From contig NZ_JAOSZE010000038.1 in NCBI RefSeq assembly GCF_025630775.1, positions 1 to 64,000 on the forward strand: a DNA stretch of 64,000 nt. The letters run 5' to 3'. A program made the translations under genes and the position numbers. The notes beneath the pieces are model-generated. The model searched no databases and was not told the DNA's origin. It saw nothing but the letters and a program-made list of their open reading frames with translations. This DNA comes from Actinoplanes sp. KI2 (lineage in GTDB: Bacteria; Actinomycetota; Actinomycetes; Mycobacteriales; Micromonosporaceae). Every line of letters starts with the position of its first letter. Positions within the stretch are counted from its first letter, which is position 1. Below are positions 34,098-42,629 of the stretch, piece after piece.

Positions 34098-35198
34098 GTG
34101 AGCCGCTCGACGACCGTCGCTTCGGGACGCCTACTCGCCCAGGTGGCCGGGGAGCGGCAGACCGGTGCGCTGGTGGTCGGGGGCCACCCGGGCGGCGCGG
34201 TCTACGTCCTCGAGGGCCGGGTGATCTACGCCGAGTCGCTGGCCGCCCCCGGGGTCGGCGAGTTGCTCACCGCGTCCGGCCGGCTGGCCGGGCGCACCTG
34301 GCAGAACGCCCTCGACCGGGGCGCCGCCACCGCCCGGGTGGGCCGGCTGCTGGTCGAGCAGGGCCACCTCACCCAGGGCGAACTGGAGCTGTGCGTGCTC
34401 GGCGCGACCTACGACGCCGCGTACTTCGCGCTCGCGCAGCCGGCTGCGCCGGTCGAGTTCCGCAACGGCGCCACCCACTGGCTCGGGCCGGTCGTGCACA
34501 TCGATCCGGCCGCGGTCACCCAGGAGGTGCACCGCCGGGCCAAGATGCTCGACGACATCTTCCCGGACCCGCGGGTGGACACCGCGGCGGTCACGCCGAT
34601 CGGCCGTCCGCCGCGCGAGCGGATCACGCTGACCGCGCCGCAGTGGGAGCTGCTCGTGCACGCGGACGGCCAGCGCACCCCGACCGATCTCGCCTTCCTG
34701 CTGGGCCGGGCGGGCTTCGCGATCCTCCAGGAGCTGCGCCGGCTCGCGGCCGCCGGTTTGCTGGACCTTCCCGAGGTACGCGGCAAAGCTCCCGAACTCG
34801 TGCGGCTCCCGCATGCCCGCGGGACGGCCGTGGACGCGCGTCGCGCCCAGCCCCGGCCGGACGACTCGCCGACGGTGCCGGTGGTCTCCGGCGTACGCCC
34901 GGCCGTCCCCGGTCCCCCGGCACCGCCCCCGCCGGCGCCGTCATCCGCGGGGGCGGCGCCGGCGGCCGCACCGTCCGCCCTGACCGAGGAGACCGGCGGC
35001 ACCGGCGGCACCGGCGGCACCGGCGGCACCGGCGGCACCGGCGGCACCGGCACGGTGTATCGCCCGTCCCTGCTGGCCCGCCGCAAACCCGGCGCGAAGC
35101 TGCCCAAAGACGTTGTCGGTGAGCCCCCGCCGCCCTACACCGGCACCGACGAATTCCTGCTCAAACGCATCCGCACCGCATTGAGAGCCTTGCGGTGA
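34098..35198 (+). CDS. DUF4388/PATAN-like protein with Gly-Thr repeat linker
   Basis: A 366-residue protein starting at GTG, 5 bases after GGAG. The N-terminal ~110 residues (TVASGRLLAQVAGERQTGALVV, GGAVYVLEGRVIYAESL, GELLTASGRLAGRTWQNAL) resemble DUF4388, a domain found in bacterial signalling and gliding-related proteins. LTQGELELCVLGATYDAAYFAL follows. Residues 170-225 look like a winged helix (LTAPQWELLVHADGQRTPTDLAFLLGRAG). A Pro/Ala-rich linker and a (GGT)n stretch precede a basic C-terminus KRIRTALRALR. It lies between roadblock genes 1 and 2 and is probably a scaffold or output partner. Confidence 0.6.
   Translation: MSRSTTVASGRLLAQVAGERQTGALVVGGHPGGAVYVLEGRVIYAESLAAPGVGELLTASGRLAGRTWQNALDRGAATARVGRLLVEQGHLTQGELELCVLGATYDAAYFALAQPAAPVEFRNGATHWLGPVVHIDPAAVTQEVHRRAKMLDDIFPDPRVDTAAVTPIGRPPRERITLTAPQWELLVHADGQRTPTDLAFLLGRAGFAILQELRRLAAAGLLDLPEVRGKAPELVRLPHARGTAVDARRAQPRPDDSPTVPVVSGVRPAVPGPPAPPPPAPSSAGAAPAAAPSALTEETGGTGGTGGTGGTGGTGGTGTVYRPSLLARRKPGAKLPKDVVGEPPPPYTGTDEFLLKRIRTALRALR
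34995..35048. repeat. Six-copy 9-bp repeat inside the DUF4388-like gene
   Basis: Six exact tandem copies of GGCGGCACC encode a Gly-Gly-Thr hexarepeat in the linker before the C-terminal basic segment. The length is a multiple of three, so copy-number change would only lengthen or shorten the linker. Confidence 0.9.
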
Positions 35199-35240
35199 CG
35201 CGCGCGCCTCCGACCTTCCGACGAGAAAGCGAGACCGAGG

Positions 35241-35732
35241 ATGACGGTGGATCCGGCGGTGCTGGAGGAGCTCGACCGCCTGCGTGCCCGGGTGCCGAGC
35301 CTGTCCGGCAGCGTGCTCGCGACCACCGACGGGCTGGTGGTCGCGCACGACGCGCGCGGTATCGAACCGGACGGTCTCGCCGCGCTCGCCGCCGCGCACC
35401 TCGCGCTGGCCCGGCGGTTCGCCCACGCGGTGAACCACGGCGAGTTGCGGGAGTCGGTGGTCGAGTGCGATCGCGGCTACATCACCACCTACGCCGCGGG
35501 CCGGGCCGCGCTGCTCGCCCTGGTCACGTCCGGCGACGCGAACCTCGCGATGGTGCACCTCGAGGCGCGGCGATGCGTGCGCCGACTGATCCGGATCCTC
35601 GCGATCGAGCCGAACACCTCATCGCCGAACCGACCGGCAATACCCACGCAGGCCGGTCCGGCGTCGCTGGCGCGGCGTACCCCGACGGGCACACCGCCCA
35701 CCAACCCCCGGCGCCGGCAGGCGACGGGCTGA
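35241..35732 (+). CDS. Roadblock/LC7 (MglB-like) protein 2
   Basis: A 163-residue protein. Residues 1-125 form a classical MglB-like roadblock domain: VLEELDRLRARVPSLSGSVLATTDGLVVAHDARG, LAALAAAHLALARRFAHAV, SVVECDRGYITTYAAGRAALLALV and NLAMVHLEARRCVRRLIRIL. A Pro/Thr-rich unstructured tail of about 38 residues follows. In actinobacterial conservons such proteins sit between a histidine kinase and a DUF742/GTPase pair; none of those is present here. It is 42 bases from the preceding gene and 85 from the next, consistent with one operon. Confidence 0.8.
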   Translation: MTVDPAVLEELDRLRARVPSLSGSVLATTDGLVVAHDARGIEPDGLAALAAAHLALARRFAHAVNHGELRESVVECDRGYITTYAAGRAALLALVTSGDANLAMVHLEARRCVRRLIRILAIEPNTSSPNRPAIPTQAGPASLARRTPTGTPPTNPRRRQATG

Positions 35733-35817
35733 CCCGAGTGCGCGGCATCCGCCGCGACCCAACCGGTACCGCCGCCGATCGGCGGGCCGCCATCCCACCG
35801 CATACGGAGGAACTGCC

Positions 35818-36189
35818 ATGGGCGACATGGACACCGCACTCAAGGAAATCATGGAGATCGACGGCGCCGTCGGCGTGGCCCTCGTGGACCATACGAGCGG
35901 CATGGCGCTCGGCACCGTCGGCGGCGGCAAGGAACTCGACCTGACGGTCGCGGCGGCCGGCAACACGGACGTGGTCCGGGCCAAGCTGCGGGCGATGGAG
36001 ATGCTGAACATCTCCGAGAAGATCGAGGACATCCTGATCACATTGGACACCCAGTACCACATGATCCGCCCGCTGACGAGCCGCGCCGGCAAGGGCCTGT
36101 TCCTCTACCTCGCCCTGCGCCGCGACCGCGCCAACCTGGCCATGGCCCGCCACCAACTCAGGCGCATCGAGAACGACCTCGACGTCTGA
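35818..36189 (+). CDS. Roadblock/LC7-like protein 3
   Basis: A 123-residue protein starting MGDMDTALKEIMEIDGAVGVALVDHTSGMALGTVGG, with CGGAGGAA upstream of ATG. It has the same layout as roadblock-like protein 1 (33682), including ISEKIEDILITLDTQYHMIRPL and a last helix NLAMARHQLRRIENDL. It lacks the Pro-rich tail of protein 2. It ends the four-gene cluster; a terminator hairpin follows 21 bases later. Homo- or heterodimerisation with proteins 1 and 2 is plausible by family. Confidence 0.72.
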   Translation: MGDMDTALKEIMEIDGAVGVALVDHTSGMALGTVGGGKELDLTVAAAGNTDVVRAKLRAMEMLNISEKIEDILITLDTQYHMIRPLTSRAGKGLFLYLALRRDRANLAMARHQLRRIENDLDV

Positions 36190-36210
36190 CCCGCTCCGAT
36201 GCCCGCTCCC

Positions 36211-36243
36211 GGCGGGGAGGGCACTCCTCGAGCCCTCCCCGCC
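36211..36243. terminator. Bidirectional terminator after the roadblock cluster
   Basis: A perfect 12-bp stem (36211-36222 with 36232-36243) and 9-base loop lies between the converging roadblock 3 and DUF1269 genes. It has no T-run but is the only strong hairpin in the gap and serves both strands by position. Confidence 0.7.
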
Positions 36244-36264
36244 CCGGCGGCGGATCGCCAGTGG

Positions 36265-36786
36265 TCAGTAGGGCTGCGGGTTCTTGTGGGCGCCCCCGCC
36301 GAAGGTGTCCAGCAGGATCTCGCGCTCGCCCTCGGTGAGGTTCGTGCTGATCAGCTTGCTGTGGTCGCCCATGCCGTGGAAGCGTTCGCCCAGCCGGTCC
36401 AGGTTGCCCTCGTCGGTGACCAGGAACAGCGCCGACGTGCCCTCGGTGATCTCGGTGCGGATCGTCTCGAGCTGGTCCTTGGAGATGCCGGCGCCCTCGG
36501 TGGCCTTGCTCAGCGCACCGATCGCGGCGCCGGCCGCGCCGCCGATCACCGGGACCAGGAAGAGCGTGCCGGCCAGTAGGCCCCAGAGGGCGCCCCAGCC
36601 GGCGCCGCGCCACACCGAGTCGTTGCTGTGGTGCAGCTTCTCCGGCTGTGCGGCACCGACCGGCCAGGTGATCACGGCATGGTCGAGCATCTTGACCAGG
36701 CCGTCGGCTTCGGCGTCCTTGAGTTGCTCGGCGGCGTGCCGCGCGCCGTCAGGGCTGTCGAACTTCCACACCGTAAACGTCGTCAT
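36265..36786 (-). CDS. DUF1269 family protein
   Basis: A 173-residue protein. Residues 1-55 form an alpha/beta ferredoxin-like unit (FTVWKFDSPDGARHAAEQLK, VKMLDHAVITWPVG). Next comes a glycine-rich hydrophobic segment of about 35 residues (GAGWGALWGLLAGTLFLVPVIGGAAGAAIGAL) that could be one or two membrane helices. The C-terminal half (ISKDQLETIRTEITEGTSALFLV) resembles the first. Function is unknown. It starts at MTTFTVWKF with AGGAGC upstream. Confidence 0.82.
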   Translation of the reverse strand: MTTFTVWKFDSPDGARHAAEQLKDAEADGLVKMLDHAVITWPVGAAQPEKLHHSNDSVWRGAGWGALWGLLAGTLFLVPVIGGAAGAAIGALSKATEGAGISKDQLETIRTEITEGTSALFLVTDEGNLDRLGERFHGMGDHSKLISTNLTEGEREILLDTFGGGAHKNPQPY

Positions 36787-36849
36787 GTCGCGCTCCTGAA
36801 GAAGACTCGGGGCTCACGCTCATGCTCGGCGGCATCGATGTCTGGCCCC

Positions 36850-37986
36850 TCATCCTGCGCGGACGAAATTCCGGGCCGCCAGCACGGCGGTCAACAGCAA
36901 GGGCAGCGCGGCCAGCGCGAACAGCGGCGGCAGCGGCACGGGCAGGCCGAAGCCGGCGTAGAGAACGACCGCGAACACTTCCGCGCCGAAGCCGCTGATC
37001 GACAAAACGGTCGTCCGGGCCGGCCCGGTGATCGACTCCTGGAGGCTCGTCTCCGCGCGGATCATGGCGTACTGGAGCAGTCCGAACGTGGCGGCCACCG
37101 GGACCATGCCGATCAGGTGCGGGACGAGGGCGCCGGCGGCGAGCAGGGCCGCCGCCGCGGCGACGACCAAGGGCAGCGACGCGACGTAGCGTCCGGCGAG
37201 CGCGCTTCCCGCGGCCATGGCCAGTGCGACCAGGGCATACAGCAGCGGTACGGCTACCGTCGGCGCTCCCTTGTCGCGGGCGAGCAGCGGCAGGTACTCG
37301 TCGAGCGCGGTGAACCCGGGCAGCATGGCCGCGACCGCCACGGTCAGGATCGTGCGCCGGTCCTTGACCGCGTCCCGCAGCCCCGATCGCAACAGTTGCC
37401 GATAACTGCCGCCGTCGCTGTCGTCGGCTTCCCCCGGCGTACGCACGGAATCGGGAAGTCGAAGCGCGAGAAGACCACCCAGGGTGACCACGGCGATGCT
37501 CGCGATGCCCACCAGGCGATAGCCGCCGAGGGTGAGCGCCGGGGCGGCCAGCAGGGTGGCGGCGAGCGTGGCCAGGATGCCCACGGTGCCGGCCCGGCCC
37601 ATGACCTTGGCGTAGTCGTCGCCGACCTGGTCGTAGACGAGCGCCTCGAGCGTGCCGGAGGCGAGCGCGCCGCCCAGCCCCCACAGCACGAAGCCCAGCG
37701 CGAAACCGGGGAAGGCCGGCCAGATCAGCCACAGCGCGTAGCCGGCGGCGGTGAGCAGCTCACCGATCGCGTAGAGGCCGCGGCGGGACCAGGCGTCGGC
37801 CAGCGCACCGGAGGGCACCTCGAAGGCGAACGAGACCACCGACCAGATCGCGAACAGCACGGAGATCTGGCTGGTGGACAGGCCCGCGTCGGCGAACAGC
37901 AGCGCGTAGACCGGGTAGAGCAGGACGCCGTCCGCACAGGCGCGGACCGCGTAGAGGAGTCGAGATCAGCACGGTGGCGAAGGCAT
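36850..37986 (-). pseudogene. MFS transporter with premature TGA at codon 7
   Basis: A major facilitator superfamily drug or metabolite transporter of about 378 codons and 11-12 helices. The conserved MFS loop SGALADAWSRRGLYAIGE follows helix 2. The best start is the ATG at 37986, 8 bases after GGGGGAGG, but its frame reads MPSPPC then TGA at 37968-37966. After the stop the frame resumes SRLLYAVRACADGVLLYPVYA, the expected first helix. The next in-frame start (GTG at 37860) would delete that helix. So either the gene is newly inactivated, the base is a sequencing error, or the stop is read through. The rest of the frame is intact and codon use is normal, which favours a very recent change or an error. 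Confidence 0.7.
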
Positions 37987-38007
37987 GGGTCCATCCTCCC
38001 CCGCCGG

Positions 38008-39078
38008 TCAAGCTAATTCGGCCTCGTCGGCCGCCGCCCGGCCGGACTCCCACCCCTCCAGGCTGTCGACGCGGCTGCCGCGGGCTCGCACCGTACGCGG
38101 AAAGGCTCGCGTCACCGCCTCGCGGACCTGGAGATCGCGCCCGCGCAGCACCGGCAGCAGGTCGCTGTGCAGGGCGATCTCGTGCCGGGTGGCCCGCTCG
38201 AGGCGCTCGCCGACGCGCACCGCGTACGCGACCAGGAAACTCCGCCGGAACGCCTTGATCCGGGCCTTGCCCTTGGCCGGCTCGTCCCGCGCCATCGCCC
38301 GGTTGGCCTGCACCAGCAGCGAGGTGTAAAGCAACTCGACCGCGTCGATGTCCGCGTCGAAGCCGAACACCGTGGAGAACGCGAGCTCCGGCGACCACAC
38401 GGTGTGACAGTGGTTGGCCCGCGCCACCGCGTCGAGCAGGCTGGCCTTCTCGCTCTCGTAGGGATGATCGACCCCCACCCGGCGGCGCAGCGGCGTCTCG
38501 TCCGGCGTGGCGGTCAGCACCTCCTCGATGCTGTGCCGGGCGATCAGCTCCTGCGCCTTGCCCGAGAAGGCTTCGGCCTCGGCCGGGAAGTCGGTGGACT
38601 CGGCCTTGGCGAGCAGCGCCCGGACCCGCTCAAGCACCCGGTTGTCGGCGCCACGCAGGCGCTTCTCGGGCGCCTCGCCCGGGGCCGGGATCAGCTTCTC
38701 GATGGCCGGGAGCCGGCGCAGTTCGAGCAGCAGGCCGAGGCCGGCATCCAGGCCCTTGATCCGGTCGGCCCGGCTCTTCGCGGTCGGCAACTCCTGAGCC
38801 TGCGCACGCCACCGAGGGTCTATGTCCGGAAATTTCGTGAGATAGCCCTTGGCGGAATCGGTCACCCGTTGCGCCTGCAGGGGGTTCCCGAGCCGGGCCA
38901 CCACTCGATACAGCTCGGCTGGCTGCCACCCGCTGCGGAACAGCCGATCGACCGCCTGATCCACGGCCGCGTCGAGCTCGGCGTCCACCTCACCGGTGGG
39001 CGCCACGGTGAGCGCGTCCAAGCCCTCCTCGTAGCTGAGCGTGCCTCGCAGCACGTCCCGGATAGTGGTAGTGGTCAT
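38008..39078 (-). CDS. DUF2786 domain protein
   Basis: A 356-residue soluble protein. The DUF2786 motif lies in the middle (LERVRALLAKAESTDFPAEAEAFSGKAQELIARHSI, about residues 150-185). A following domain (ESEKASLLDAVARANHCHTVW, VELLYTSLLVQANRAMARDE, FRRSFLVAYAVRVGERLERATR) is the DUF7168-like partner region. No enzymatic motif is recognised. Its start overlaps the dusB stop by 4 bases (ATGA), so the two genes are translationally coupled, although a functional link is not known. Confidence 0.82.
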   Translation of the reverse strand: MTTTTIRDVLRGTLSYEEGLDALTVAPTGEVDAELDAAVDQAVDRLFRSGWQPAELYRVVARLGNPLQAQRVTDSAKGYLTKFPDIDPRWRAQAQELPTAKSRADRIKGLDAGLGLLLELRRLPAIEKLIPAPGEAPEKRLRGADNRVLERVRALLAKAESTDFPAEAEAFSGKAQELIARHSIEEVLTATPDETPLRRRVGVDHPYESEKASLLDAVARANHCHTVWSPELAFSTVFGFDADIDAVELLYTSLLVQANRAMARDEPAKGKARIKAFRRSFLVAYAVRVGERLERATRHEIALHSDLLPVLRGRDLQVREAVTRAFPRTVRARGSRVDSLEGWESGRAAADEAELA

Positions 39079-40208
39079 CCGCCGGACTCGTCGGTTTCGG
39101 CGCCCACGGGGACCGTGTCGTCGTCGCGGCTGTCCAGCCAGCCGTAGGGCAGGGAGACCTTGCCCGGGGAGTTGACCCGGCCCCGGGGCTGGCCCAGCGC
39201 CTCGGCCGGGAACGGGAGCGACGGGTCAAGCTTTTCCAGCAGGTCGTCGAGCTCGGCCAGCGAGGAGATCATGGCGAGGCTGCGCCGCAGGTCGCCGCCG
39301 ACCGGGAAGCCCTTCAGGTACCACGCCACGTGCTTGCGGAAGTCGGCGCAGCCGTGCCGCTCGTCGCCCAGGGCGTCGACCAGCAGCTCGGCGTGGCGCG
39401 ACATGATCTTTGCGACCTCGCCGAGGGCCGGCAGCACCGGGCGGTAGCCCGCGCCCCGGGTGAACGCGGCCTCCAGGTCGGCGAACAGCCACGGGCGGCC
39501 GAGGCAGCCACGGCCGACGACCACGCCGTCGACGCCGGTGTGCTCGACCATGCGCAGCGCGTCCGAACCCTCCCAGATGTCGCCGTTACCCAGCACCGGC
39601 ACGTCGAGCGCCTGCTTGAGCGTGGCGATCGCGTCCCAGTCGGCGTTGCCCGAGTACCGCTGCTCGGCCGTGCGCGCGTGCAGCGCCACCGCCGCCACGC
39701 CCGCCTCCTGCGCGATCAAACCCGCTTCCACGTACGTGAGGTGCTCGTCGTCGATGCCCTTACGCATCTTGATCGTCACGGGGATGCCGAACGGCCGCGC
39801 CGCCTCGACCGCCTGCGCCACGATCCGGCCGAACAGTCGCCGCCGCCAGGGCAGGGCCGAACCGCCGCCACGCCGGGTGACCTTGGGTACCGGGCAGCCG
39901 AAGTTCAGGTCGATGTGATCGGCCAGCCCGTCCTCGCCGACCAGCCGGACCGCCCGCGCGGTGATCTCGGGGTCGACGCCGTAGAGCTGAAGGCTGCGAA
40001 AGTCCTCGTCCTCGGCGAACGAAATCATCTTGAGCGTCTTGGGGATCCGCTCGACCAGCGCCCGAGTGGTGATCATCTCGCAGACGTAGACGCCACCGCC
40101 CTGCTCGCGGCAGAGCCGCCGGAACGCCACGTTGGTGATCCCGGCCATCGGCGCGAGCACGACGGGCGGGTTCACGGCGTGGTTGCCGAGCATGAGCGGT
40201 GAAGTCAC
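39075..40208 (-). CDS. dusB: tRNA-dihydrouridine synthase
   Basis: A 377-residue FMN-dependent enzyme that reduces uridine to dihydrouridine in tRNA D-loops. It has the TIM-barrel start VVLAPMAGITNVAFRRLCRE (FMN contact). Further motifs are the catalytic-loop Cys in DHIDLNFGCPVPKV near residue 100, ALHARTAEQRYSGNADWDAI near residue 180 and GNGDIWEGSDAL with GVVVGRGCLGRPWLF near residues 205-245. The C-terminal helical domain is complete. DusB naming follows family; DusA/C specificity cannot be excluded. Confidence 0.93.
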   Translation of the reverse strand: MTSPLMLGNHAVNPPVVLAPMAGITNVAFRRLCREQGGGVYVCEMITTRALVERIPKTLKMISFAEDEDFRSLQLYGVDPEITARAVRLVGEDGLADHIDLNFGCPVPKVTRRGGGSALPWRRRLFGRIVAQAVEAARPFGIPVTIKMRKGIDDEHLTYVEAGLIAQEAGVAAVALHARTAEQRYSGNADWDAIATLKQALDVPVLGNGDIWEGSDALRMVEHTGVDGVVVGRGCLGRPWLFADLEAAFTRGAGYRPVLPALGEVAKIMSRHAELLVDALGDERHGCADFRKHVAWYLKGFPVGGDLRRSLAMISSLAELDDLLEKLDPSLPFPAEALGQPRGRVNSPGKVSLPYGWLDSRDDDTVPVGAETDESGG

Positions 40209-40259
40209 GCCATACAGCGTGACACGTCCAGCCCGGCGACCCCGAATCGCCCGCTCGGC

Positions 40260-40622
40260 CTACCGGCTCTCGCGACGCTCGATCAGCGTTTCGACCATGC
40301 CGATAATCTGCGTGATCCCGCCTTGGACCTCATCGATTGTCCGGTTGGCCTCATCGATTTTCCCGTTGACCCCATCGATTTTCCCGTTGACCTCATCGAT
40401 TTTCCCGTTGACCTCATTCACCGAATCGGTGAGCTGAGCCAAGCTGCGGGTGTGTTCGGACTGCGTCACTGCAAGAGCCTGGATGAGGCGGCCTTGAACA
40501 CGGACGCCCTCGGCTATGGCGGCCAGGTCACGGTCCTGGCTGGCACGAAGTCCTGCTTCCTGGTCCAAGCGCTCCTCCACGACGGTGAGGCGTCGTTCGT
40601 GGTCTTCAAGGGTGGGGGTCAT
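40260..40622 (-). CDS. Coiled-coil hypothetical protein with heptad repeats
   Basis: A 120-residue, almost entirely helical protein starting MTPTLEDHERRL, with GGAG 7 bases upstream of ATG. It has no membrane segment and no known domain. Residues 68-98 are four tandem copies of the heptad (E/D)(V/A)NGKID encoded by 21-bp DNA repeats, giving a regular coiled coil with V and I at a/d-type positions. It lies 51 bases upstream of dusB on the same strand and could be cotranscribed. Function unknown. Confidence 0.65.
   Translation of the reverse strand: MTPTLEDHERRLTVVEERLDQEAGLRASQDRDLAAIAEGVRVQGRLIQALAVTQSEHTRSLAQLTDSVNEVNGKIDEVNGKIDGVNGKIDEANRTIDEVQGGITQIIGMVETLIERRESR
40328..40411. repeat. Four-copy 21-bp coding repeat
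   Basis: Units 40328-40348, 40349-40369, 40370-40390 and 40391-40411 are near-identical; the second and fourth are identical, the first is the most diverged. They encode the heptads of the coiled-coil protein. A partly matching fifth unit follows. Confidence 0.88.
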
Positions 40623-40759
40623 TGACGTCTCCAGCACCAGAGTAAGGGGATCGGCGGAGCTGTCGAGCCTCCGCCTGCCTCAGATACTAGCCCAATGCCT
40701 ACTAGTCGCGCGACGGGCAATGGCTGCGGGAGCCGAATTTGTCTGGCAGAGTCGACGCG

Positions 40760-41242
40760 GTGAGCGAAGGGGTTAGCCCGCGCCGTCTGGTCGTCGTCTT
40801 CGAGTCGCCGACGGCGGAAGTGATGCTGCGCCTGGCCGTGGAGGCCGGCTTCCAGTCCGTACTCGTCGAGCCGGATCAGTCACGACTGCAGGGGACGCCG
40901 CGGCCGCACGGGGATCTCTTCGTGCACGACCTGGAGGCCGCGCATCTCGACGAGCACACCGACGTCGTGCTCAGCGACCACCACCGGGACGAGATCGGTG
41001 AGGTGCTCAAGGCGGCGCTCGAGCAGCGGACCCGGTGGATCGGAATCCTTGGGAAGCCGACGATCGAGGGGCCGCACGTCCGGATGCTGCGCGACCTCGA
41101 CGTGCCGGAGGATCAGATCGCCCGGGTGCACCGCCCGATCGGCCTCAACATCGGGGCGAAGACCCCGGCCGAGATCGCCATCGCGACCCTGGCCGGGCTC
41201 ATCGCGGACCGGAACGGCCGACCGGGCGGCTTCGACTTCTGA
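40760..41242 (+). CDS. XdhC/CoxI-like Rossmann protein (short form)
   Basis: A 160-residue protein corresponding to the C-terminal Rossmann domain of XdhC/CoxI, which helps insert or sulphurate the molybdenum cofactor of xanthine/CO dehydrogenases. Typical stretches are DVVLSDHHRDEIGEVLKAAL, RTRWIGILGKPTIEGPHVRML and the end RVHRPIGLNIGAKTPAEIAIATLAGLIADRNG. The N-terminal XdhC domain with its CxxC-type motif is absent, and no molybdoenzyme is nearby. I start at GTG 40760; the ribosome site is weak. It converges on glyQS with a 7-base gap. Confidence 0.8.
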   Translation: MSEGVSPRRLVVVFESPTAEVMLRLAVEAGFQSVLVEPDQSRLQGTPRPHGDLFVHDLEAAHLDEHTDVVLSDHHRDEIGEVLKAALEQRTRWIGILGKPTIEGPHVRMLRDLDVPEDQIARVHRPIGLNIGAKTPAEIAIATLAGLIADRNGRPGGFDF

Positions 41243-41249
41243 GCGAAGT

Positions 41250-42629
41250 TCAGCAGCCGGGCAGACGCTGAATGAGGTAGTCCTCGATCTGGGCGAGAGC
41301 GACCCGCTCCTGCTTCATCGTGTCGCGGTCGCGCACCGTCACCGCGTCGTCGGTGAGGGTGTCGAAGTCGACCGTCACGCAGAACGGGGTGCCGATCTCG
41401 TCCTGGCGGCGGTACCGCCGGCCGATCGCCTGCGAGTCGTCGAACTCGACGATCCAGCGCTTGCGCAGCAGGTCGGCGAGGCCGCGGGCCTTCGGCGACA
41501 GCTCCGGGTTGCGGGACAGCGGCAGGACCGCCACCTTGATCGGCGCGAGCCGCGGGTCGAAGCGCATCACCGTGCGCTTGTCGACGCCGCCCTTGGTGTT
41601 CGGCGCCTCGTCCTCGTCGTACGCCTCGAGCAGGAAGGCCAGGACCGCGCGGGTGAGGCCGGCCGCCGGCTCGATCACGTACGGCACCCAGCGCTCCTGC
41701 TTCTCCTGGTCGAAGTAGCTGAGGTCGACGCCGGAGTGCTTCGAGTGGGTGGACAGGTCGTAGTTCGTCCGGTTCGCGATGCCCTCGAGCTCGGCGAACT
41801 CGCTGCCGCCGAACTGGAAGCGGTACTCGATGTCGACCGTGCGGGTCGAGTAGAACGAGCGCTTCTCCGCCGGGTGCTCGTAGAAGCGCAGGTTGTTCTC
41901 GGAGAGGCCGAGGTCGCGGTACCAGTTCCAGCGCTCCTGCAGCCAGTACTCGTGCCACTTCTCGTCGGTGCCGGGCTCGACGAAGAACTCCATCTCCATC
42001 TGCTCGAACTCACGCGTACGGAAGATGAAGTTGCCCGGGGTGATCTCGTTGCGGAAGCTCTTGCCGATCTGGGCGATGCCGAACGGCGGCTTCTTGCGCG
42101 CCGCGGTGGCCACGTTGTTGTAGTTGACGAAGATGCCCTGGGCGGTCTCGGGCCGCAGGTAGTGCAGGCCCTCGGCGCTCTCGGTCGGCCCGAGGTAGGT
42201 CTTCATGAGGCCGTTGAAGTTCTTCGGCTCGGTGAAGGTGCCCTTGTTGCCGCAGTTGGGGCAGTTGAGCTCGGCGAGCGATGCCGGCGGCGAGCCGTGC
42301 TTCTCCTCCCACGCCTCCTCGAGGTGGTCGGCCCGGAAGCGCTTGTGACACGACTGGCACTCGGTCAGCGGGTCGGTGAACGCCTCGACGTGGCCGGACG
42401 CGACCCAGACGTCGCGGGCCAGGATGACGGCGGAATCGAGGCCGACGATGTCGTCACGCTGCTGCACCATGGTGCGCCACCACTGGCGGCGGACGTTTTC
42501 CTTCAACTCCACGCCCAGCGGACCGTAGTCCCAGGCCGAGCGGGTTCCTCCGTAGATCTCGCTGGAGGGGAAGACGAAGCCCCGGCGCTTGGCCAGGCTG
42601 ACGACGGCATCGATACGGTCGGCGGGCAT
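41250..42629 (-). CDS. glyQS: Glycyl-tRNA synthetase (alpha2 dimeric type)
   Basis: A 459-residue class II synthetase with GGAGGA directly upstream of ATG. Motif 2 lies in IGKSFRNEITPGNFIFRTREFEQMEMEFF near residue 205 and motif 3 in PLSRNPEL... near residue 370 onward. A zinc-binding CQSCH...CPNCG insertion lies near residues 92-125, and ETAQGIFVNYNN near residue 165 is conserved. It charges tRNA-Gly. In related actinobacteria glyS is near smtB/zur, as it is here (2-4 kb away). Confidence 0.95.
   Translation of the reverse strand: MPADRIDAVVSLAKRRGFVFPSSEIYGGTRSAWDYGPLGVELKENVRRQWWRTMVQQRDDIVGLDSAVILARDVWVASGHVEAFTDPLTECQSCHKRFRADHLEEAWEEKHGSPPASLAELNCPNCGNKGTFTEPKNFNGLMKTYLGPTESAEGLHYLRPETAQGIFVNYNNVATAARKKPPFGIAQIGKSFRNEITPGNFIFRTREFEQMEMEFFVEPGTDEKWHEYWLQERWNWYRDLGLSENNLRFYEHPAEKRSFYSTRTVDIEYRFQFGGSEFAELEGIANRTNYDLSTHSKHSGVDLSYFDQEKQERWVPYVIEPAAGLTRAVLAFLLEAYDEDEAPNTKGGVDKRTVMRFDPRLAPIKVAVLPLSRNPELSPKARGLADLLRKRWIVEFDDSQAIGRRYRRQDEIGTPFCVTVDFDTLTDDAVTVRDRDTMKQERVALAQIEDYLIQRLPGC

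Noticed and set aside
33682..36189. Classification of the roadblock cluster as a conservon
   Set aside because: Histidine kinase, DUF742 and MglA-type GTPase genes, which define conservons, are all absent within and around the cluster.
37725..37994. Alternative start MDPCLRH at 37994 for the MFS gene
   Set aside because: The ATG touches the GGAGG site directly and its frame does not encode MFS helices; the frame from ATG 37986 resumes the transporter after one stop codon.
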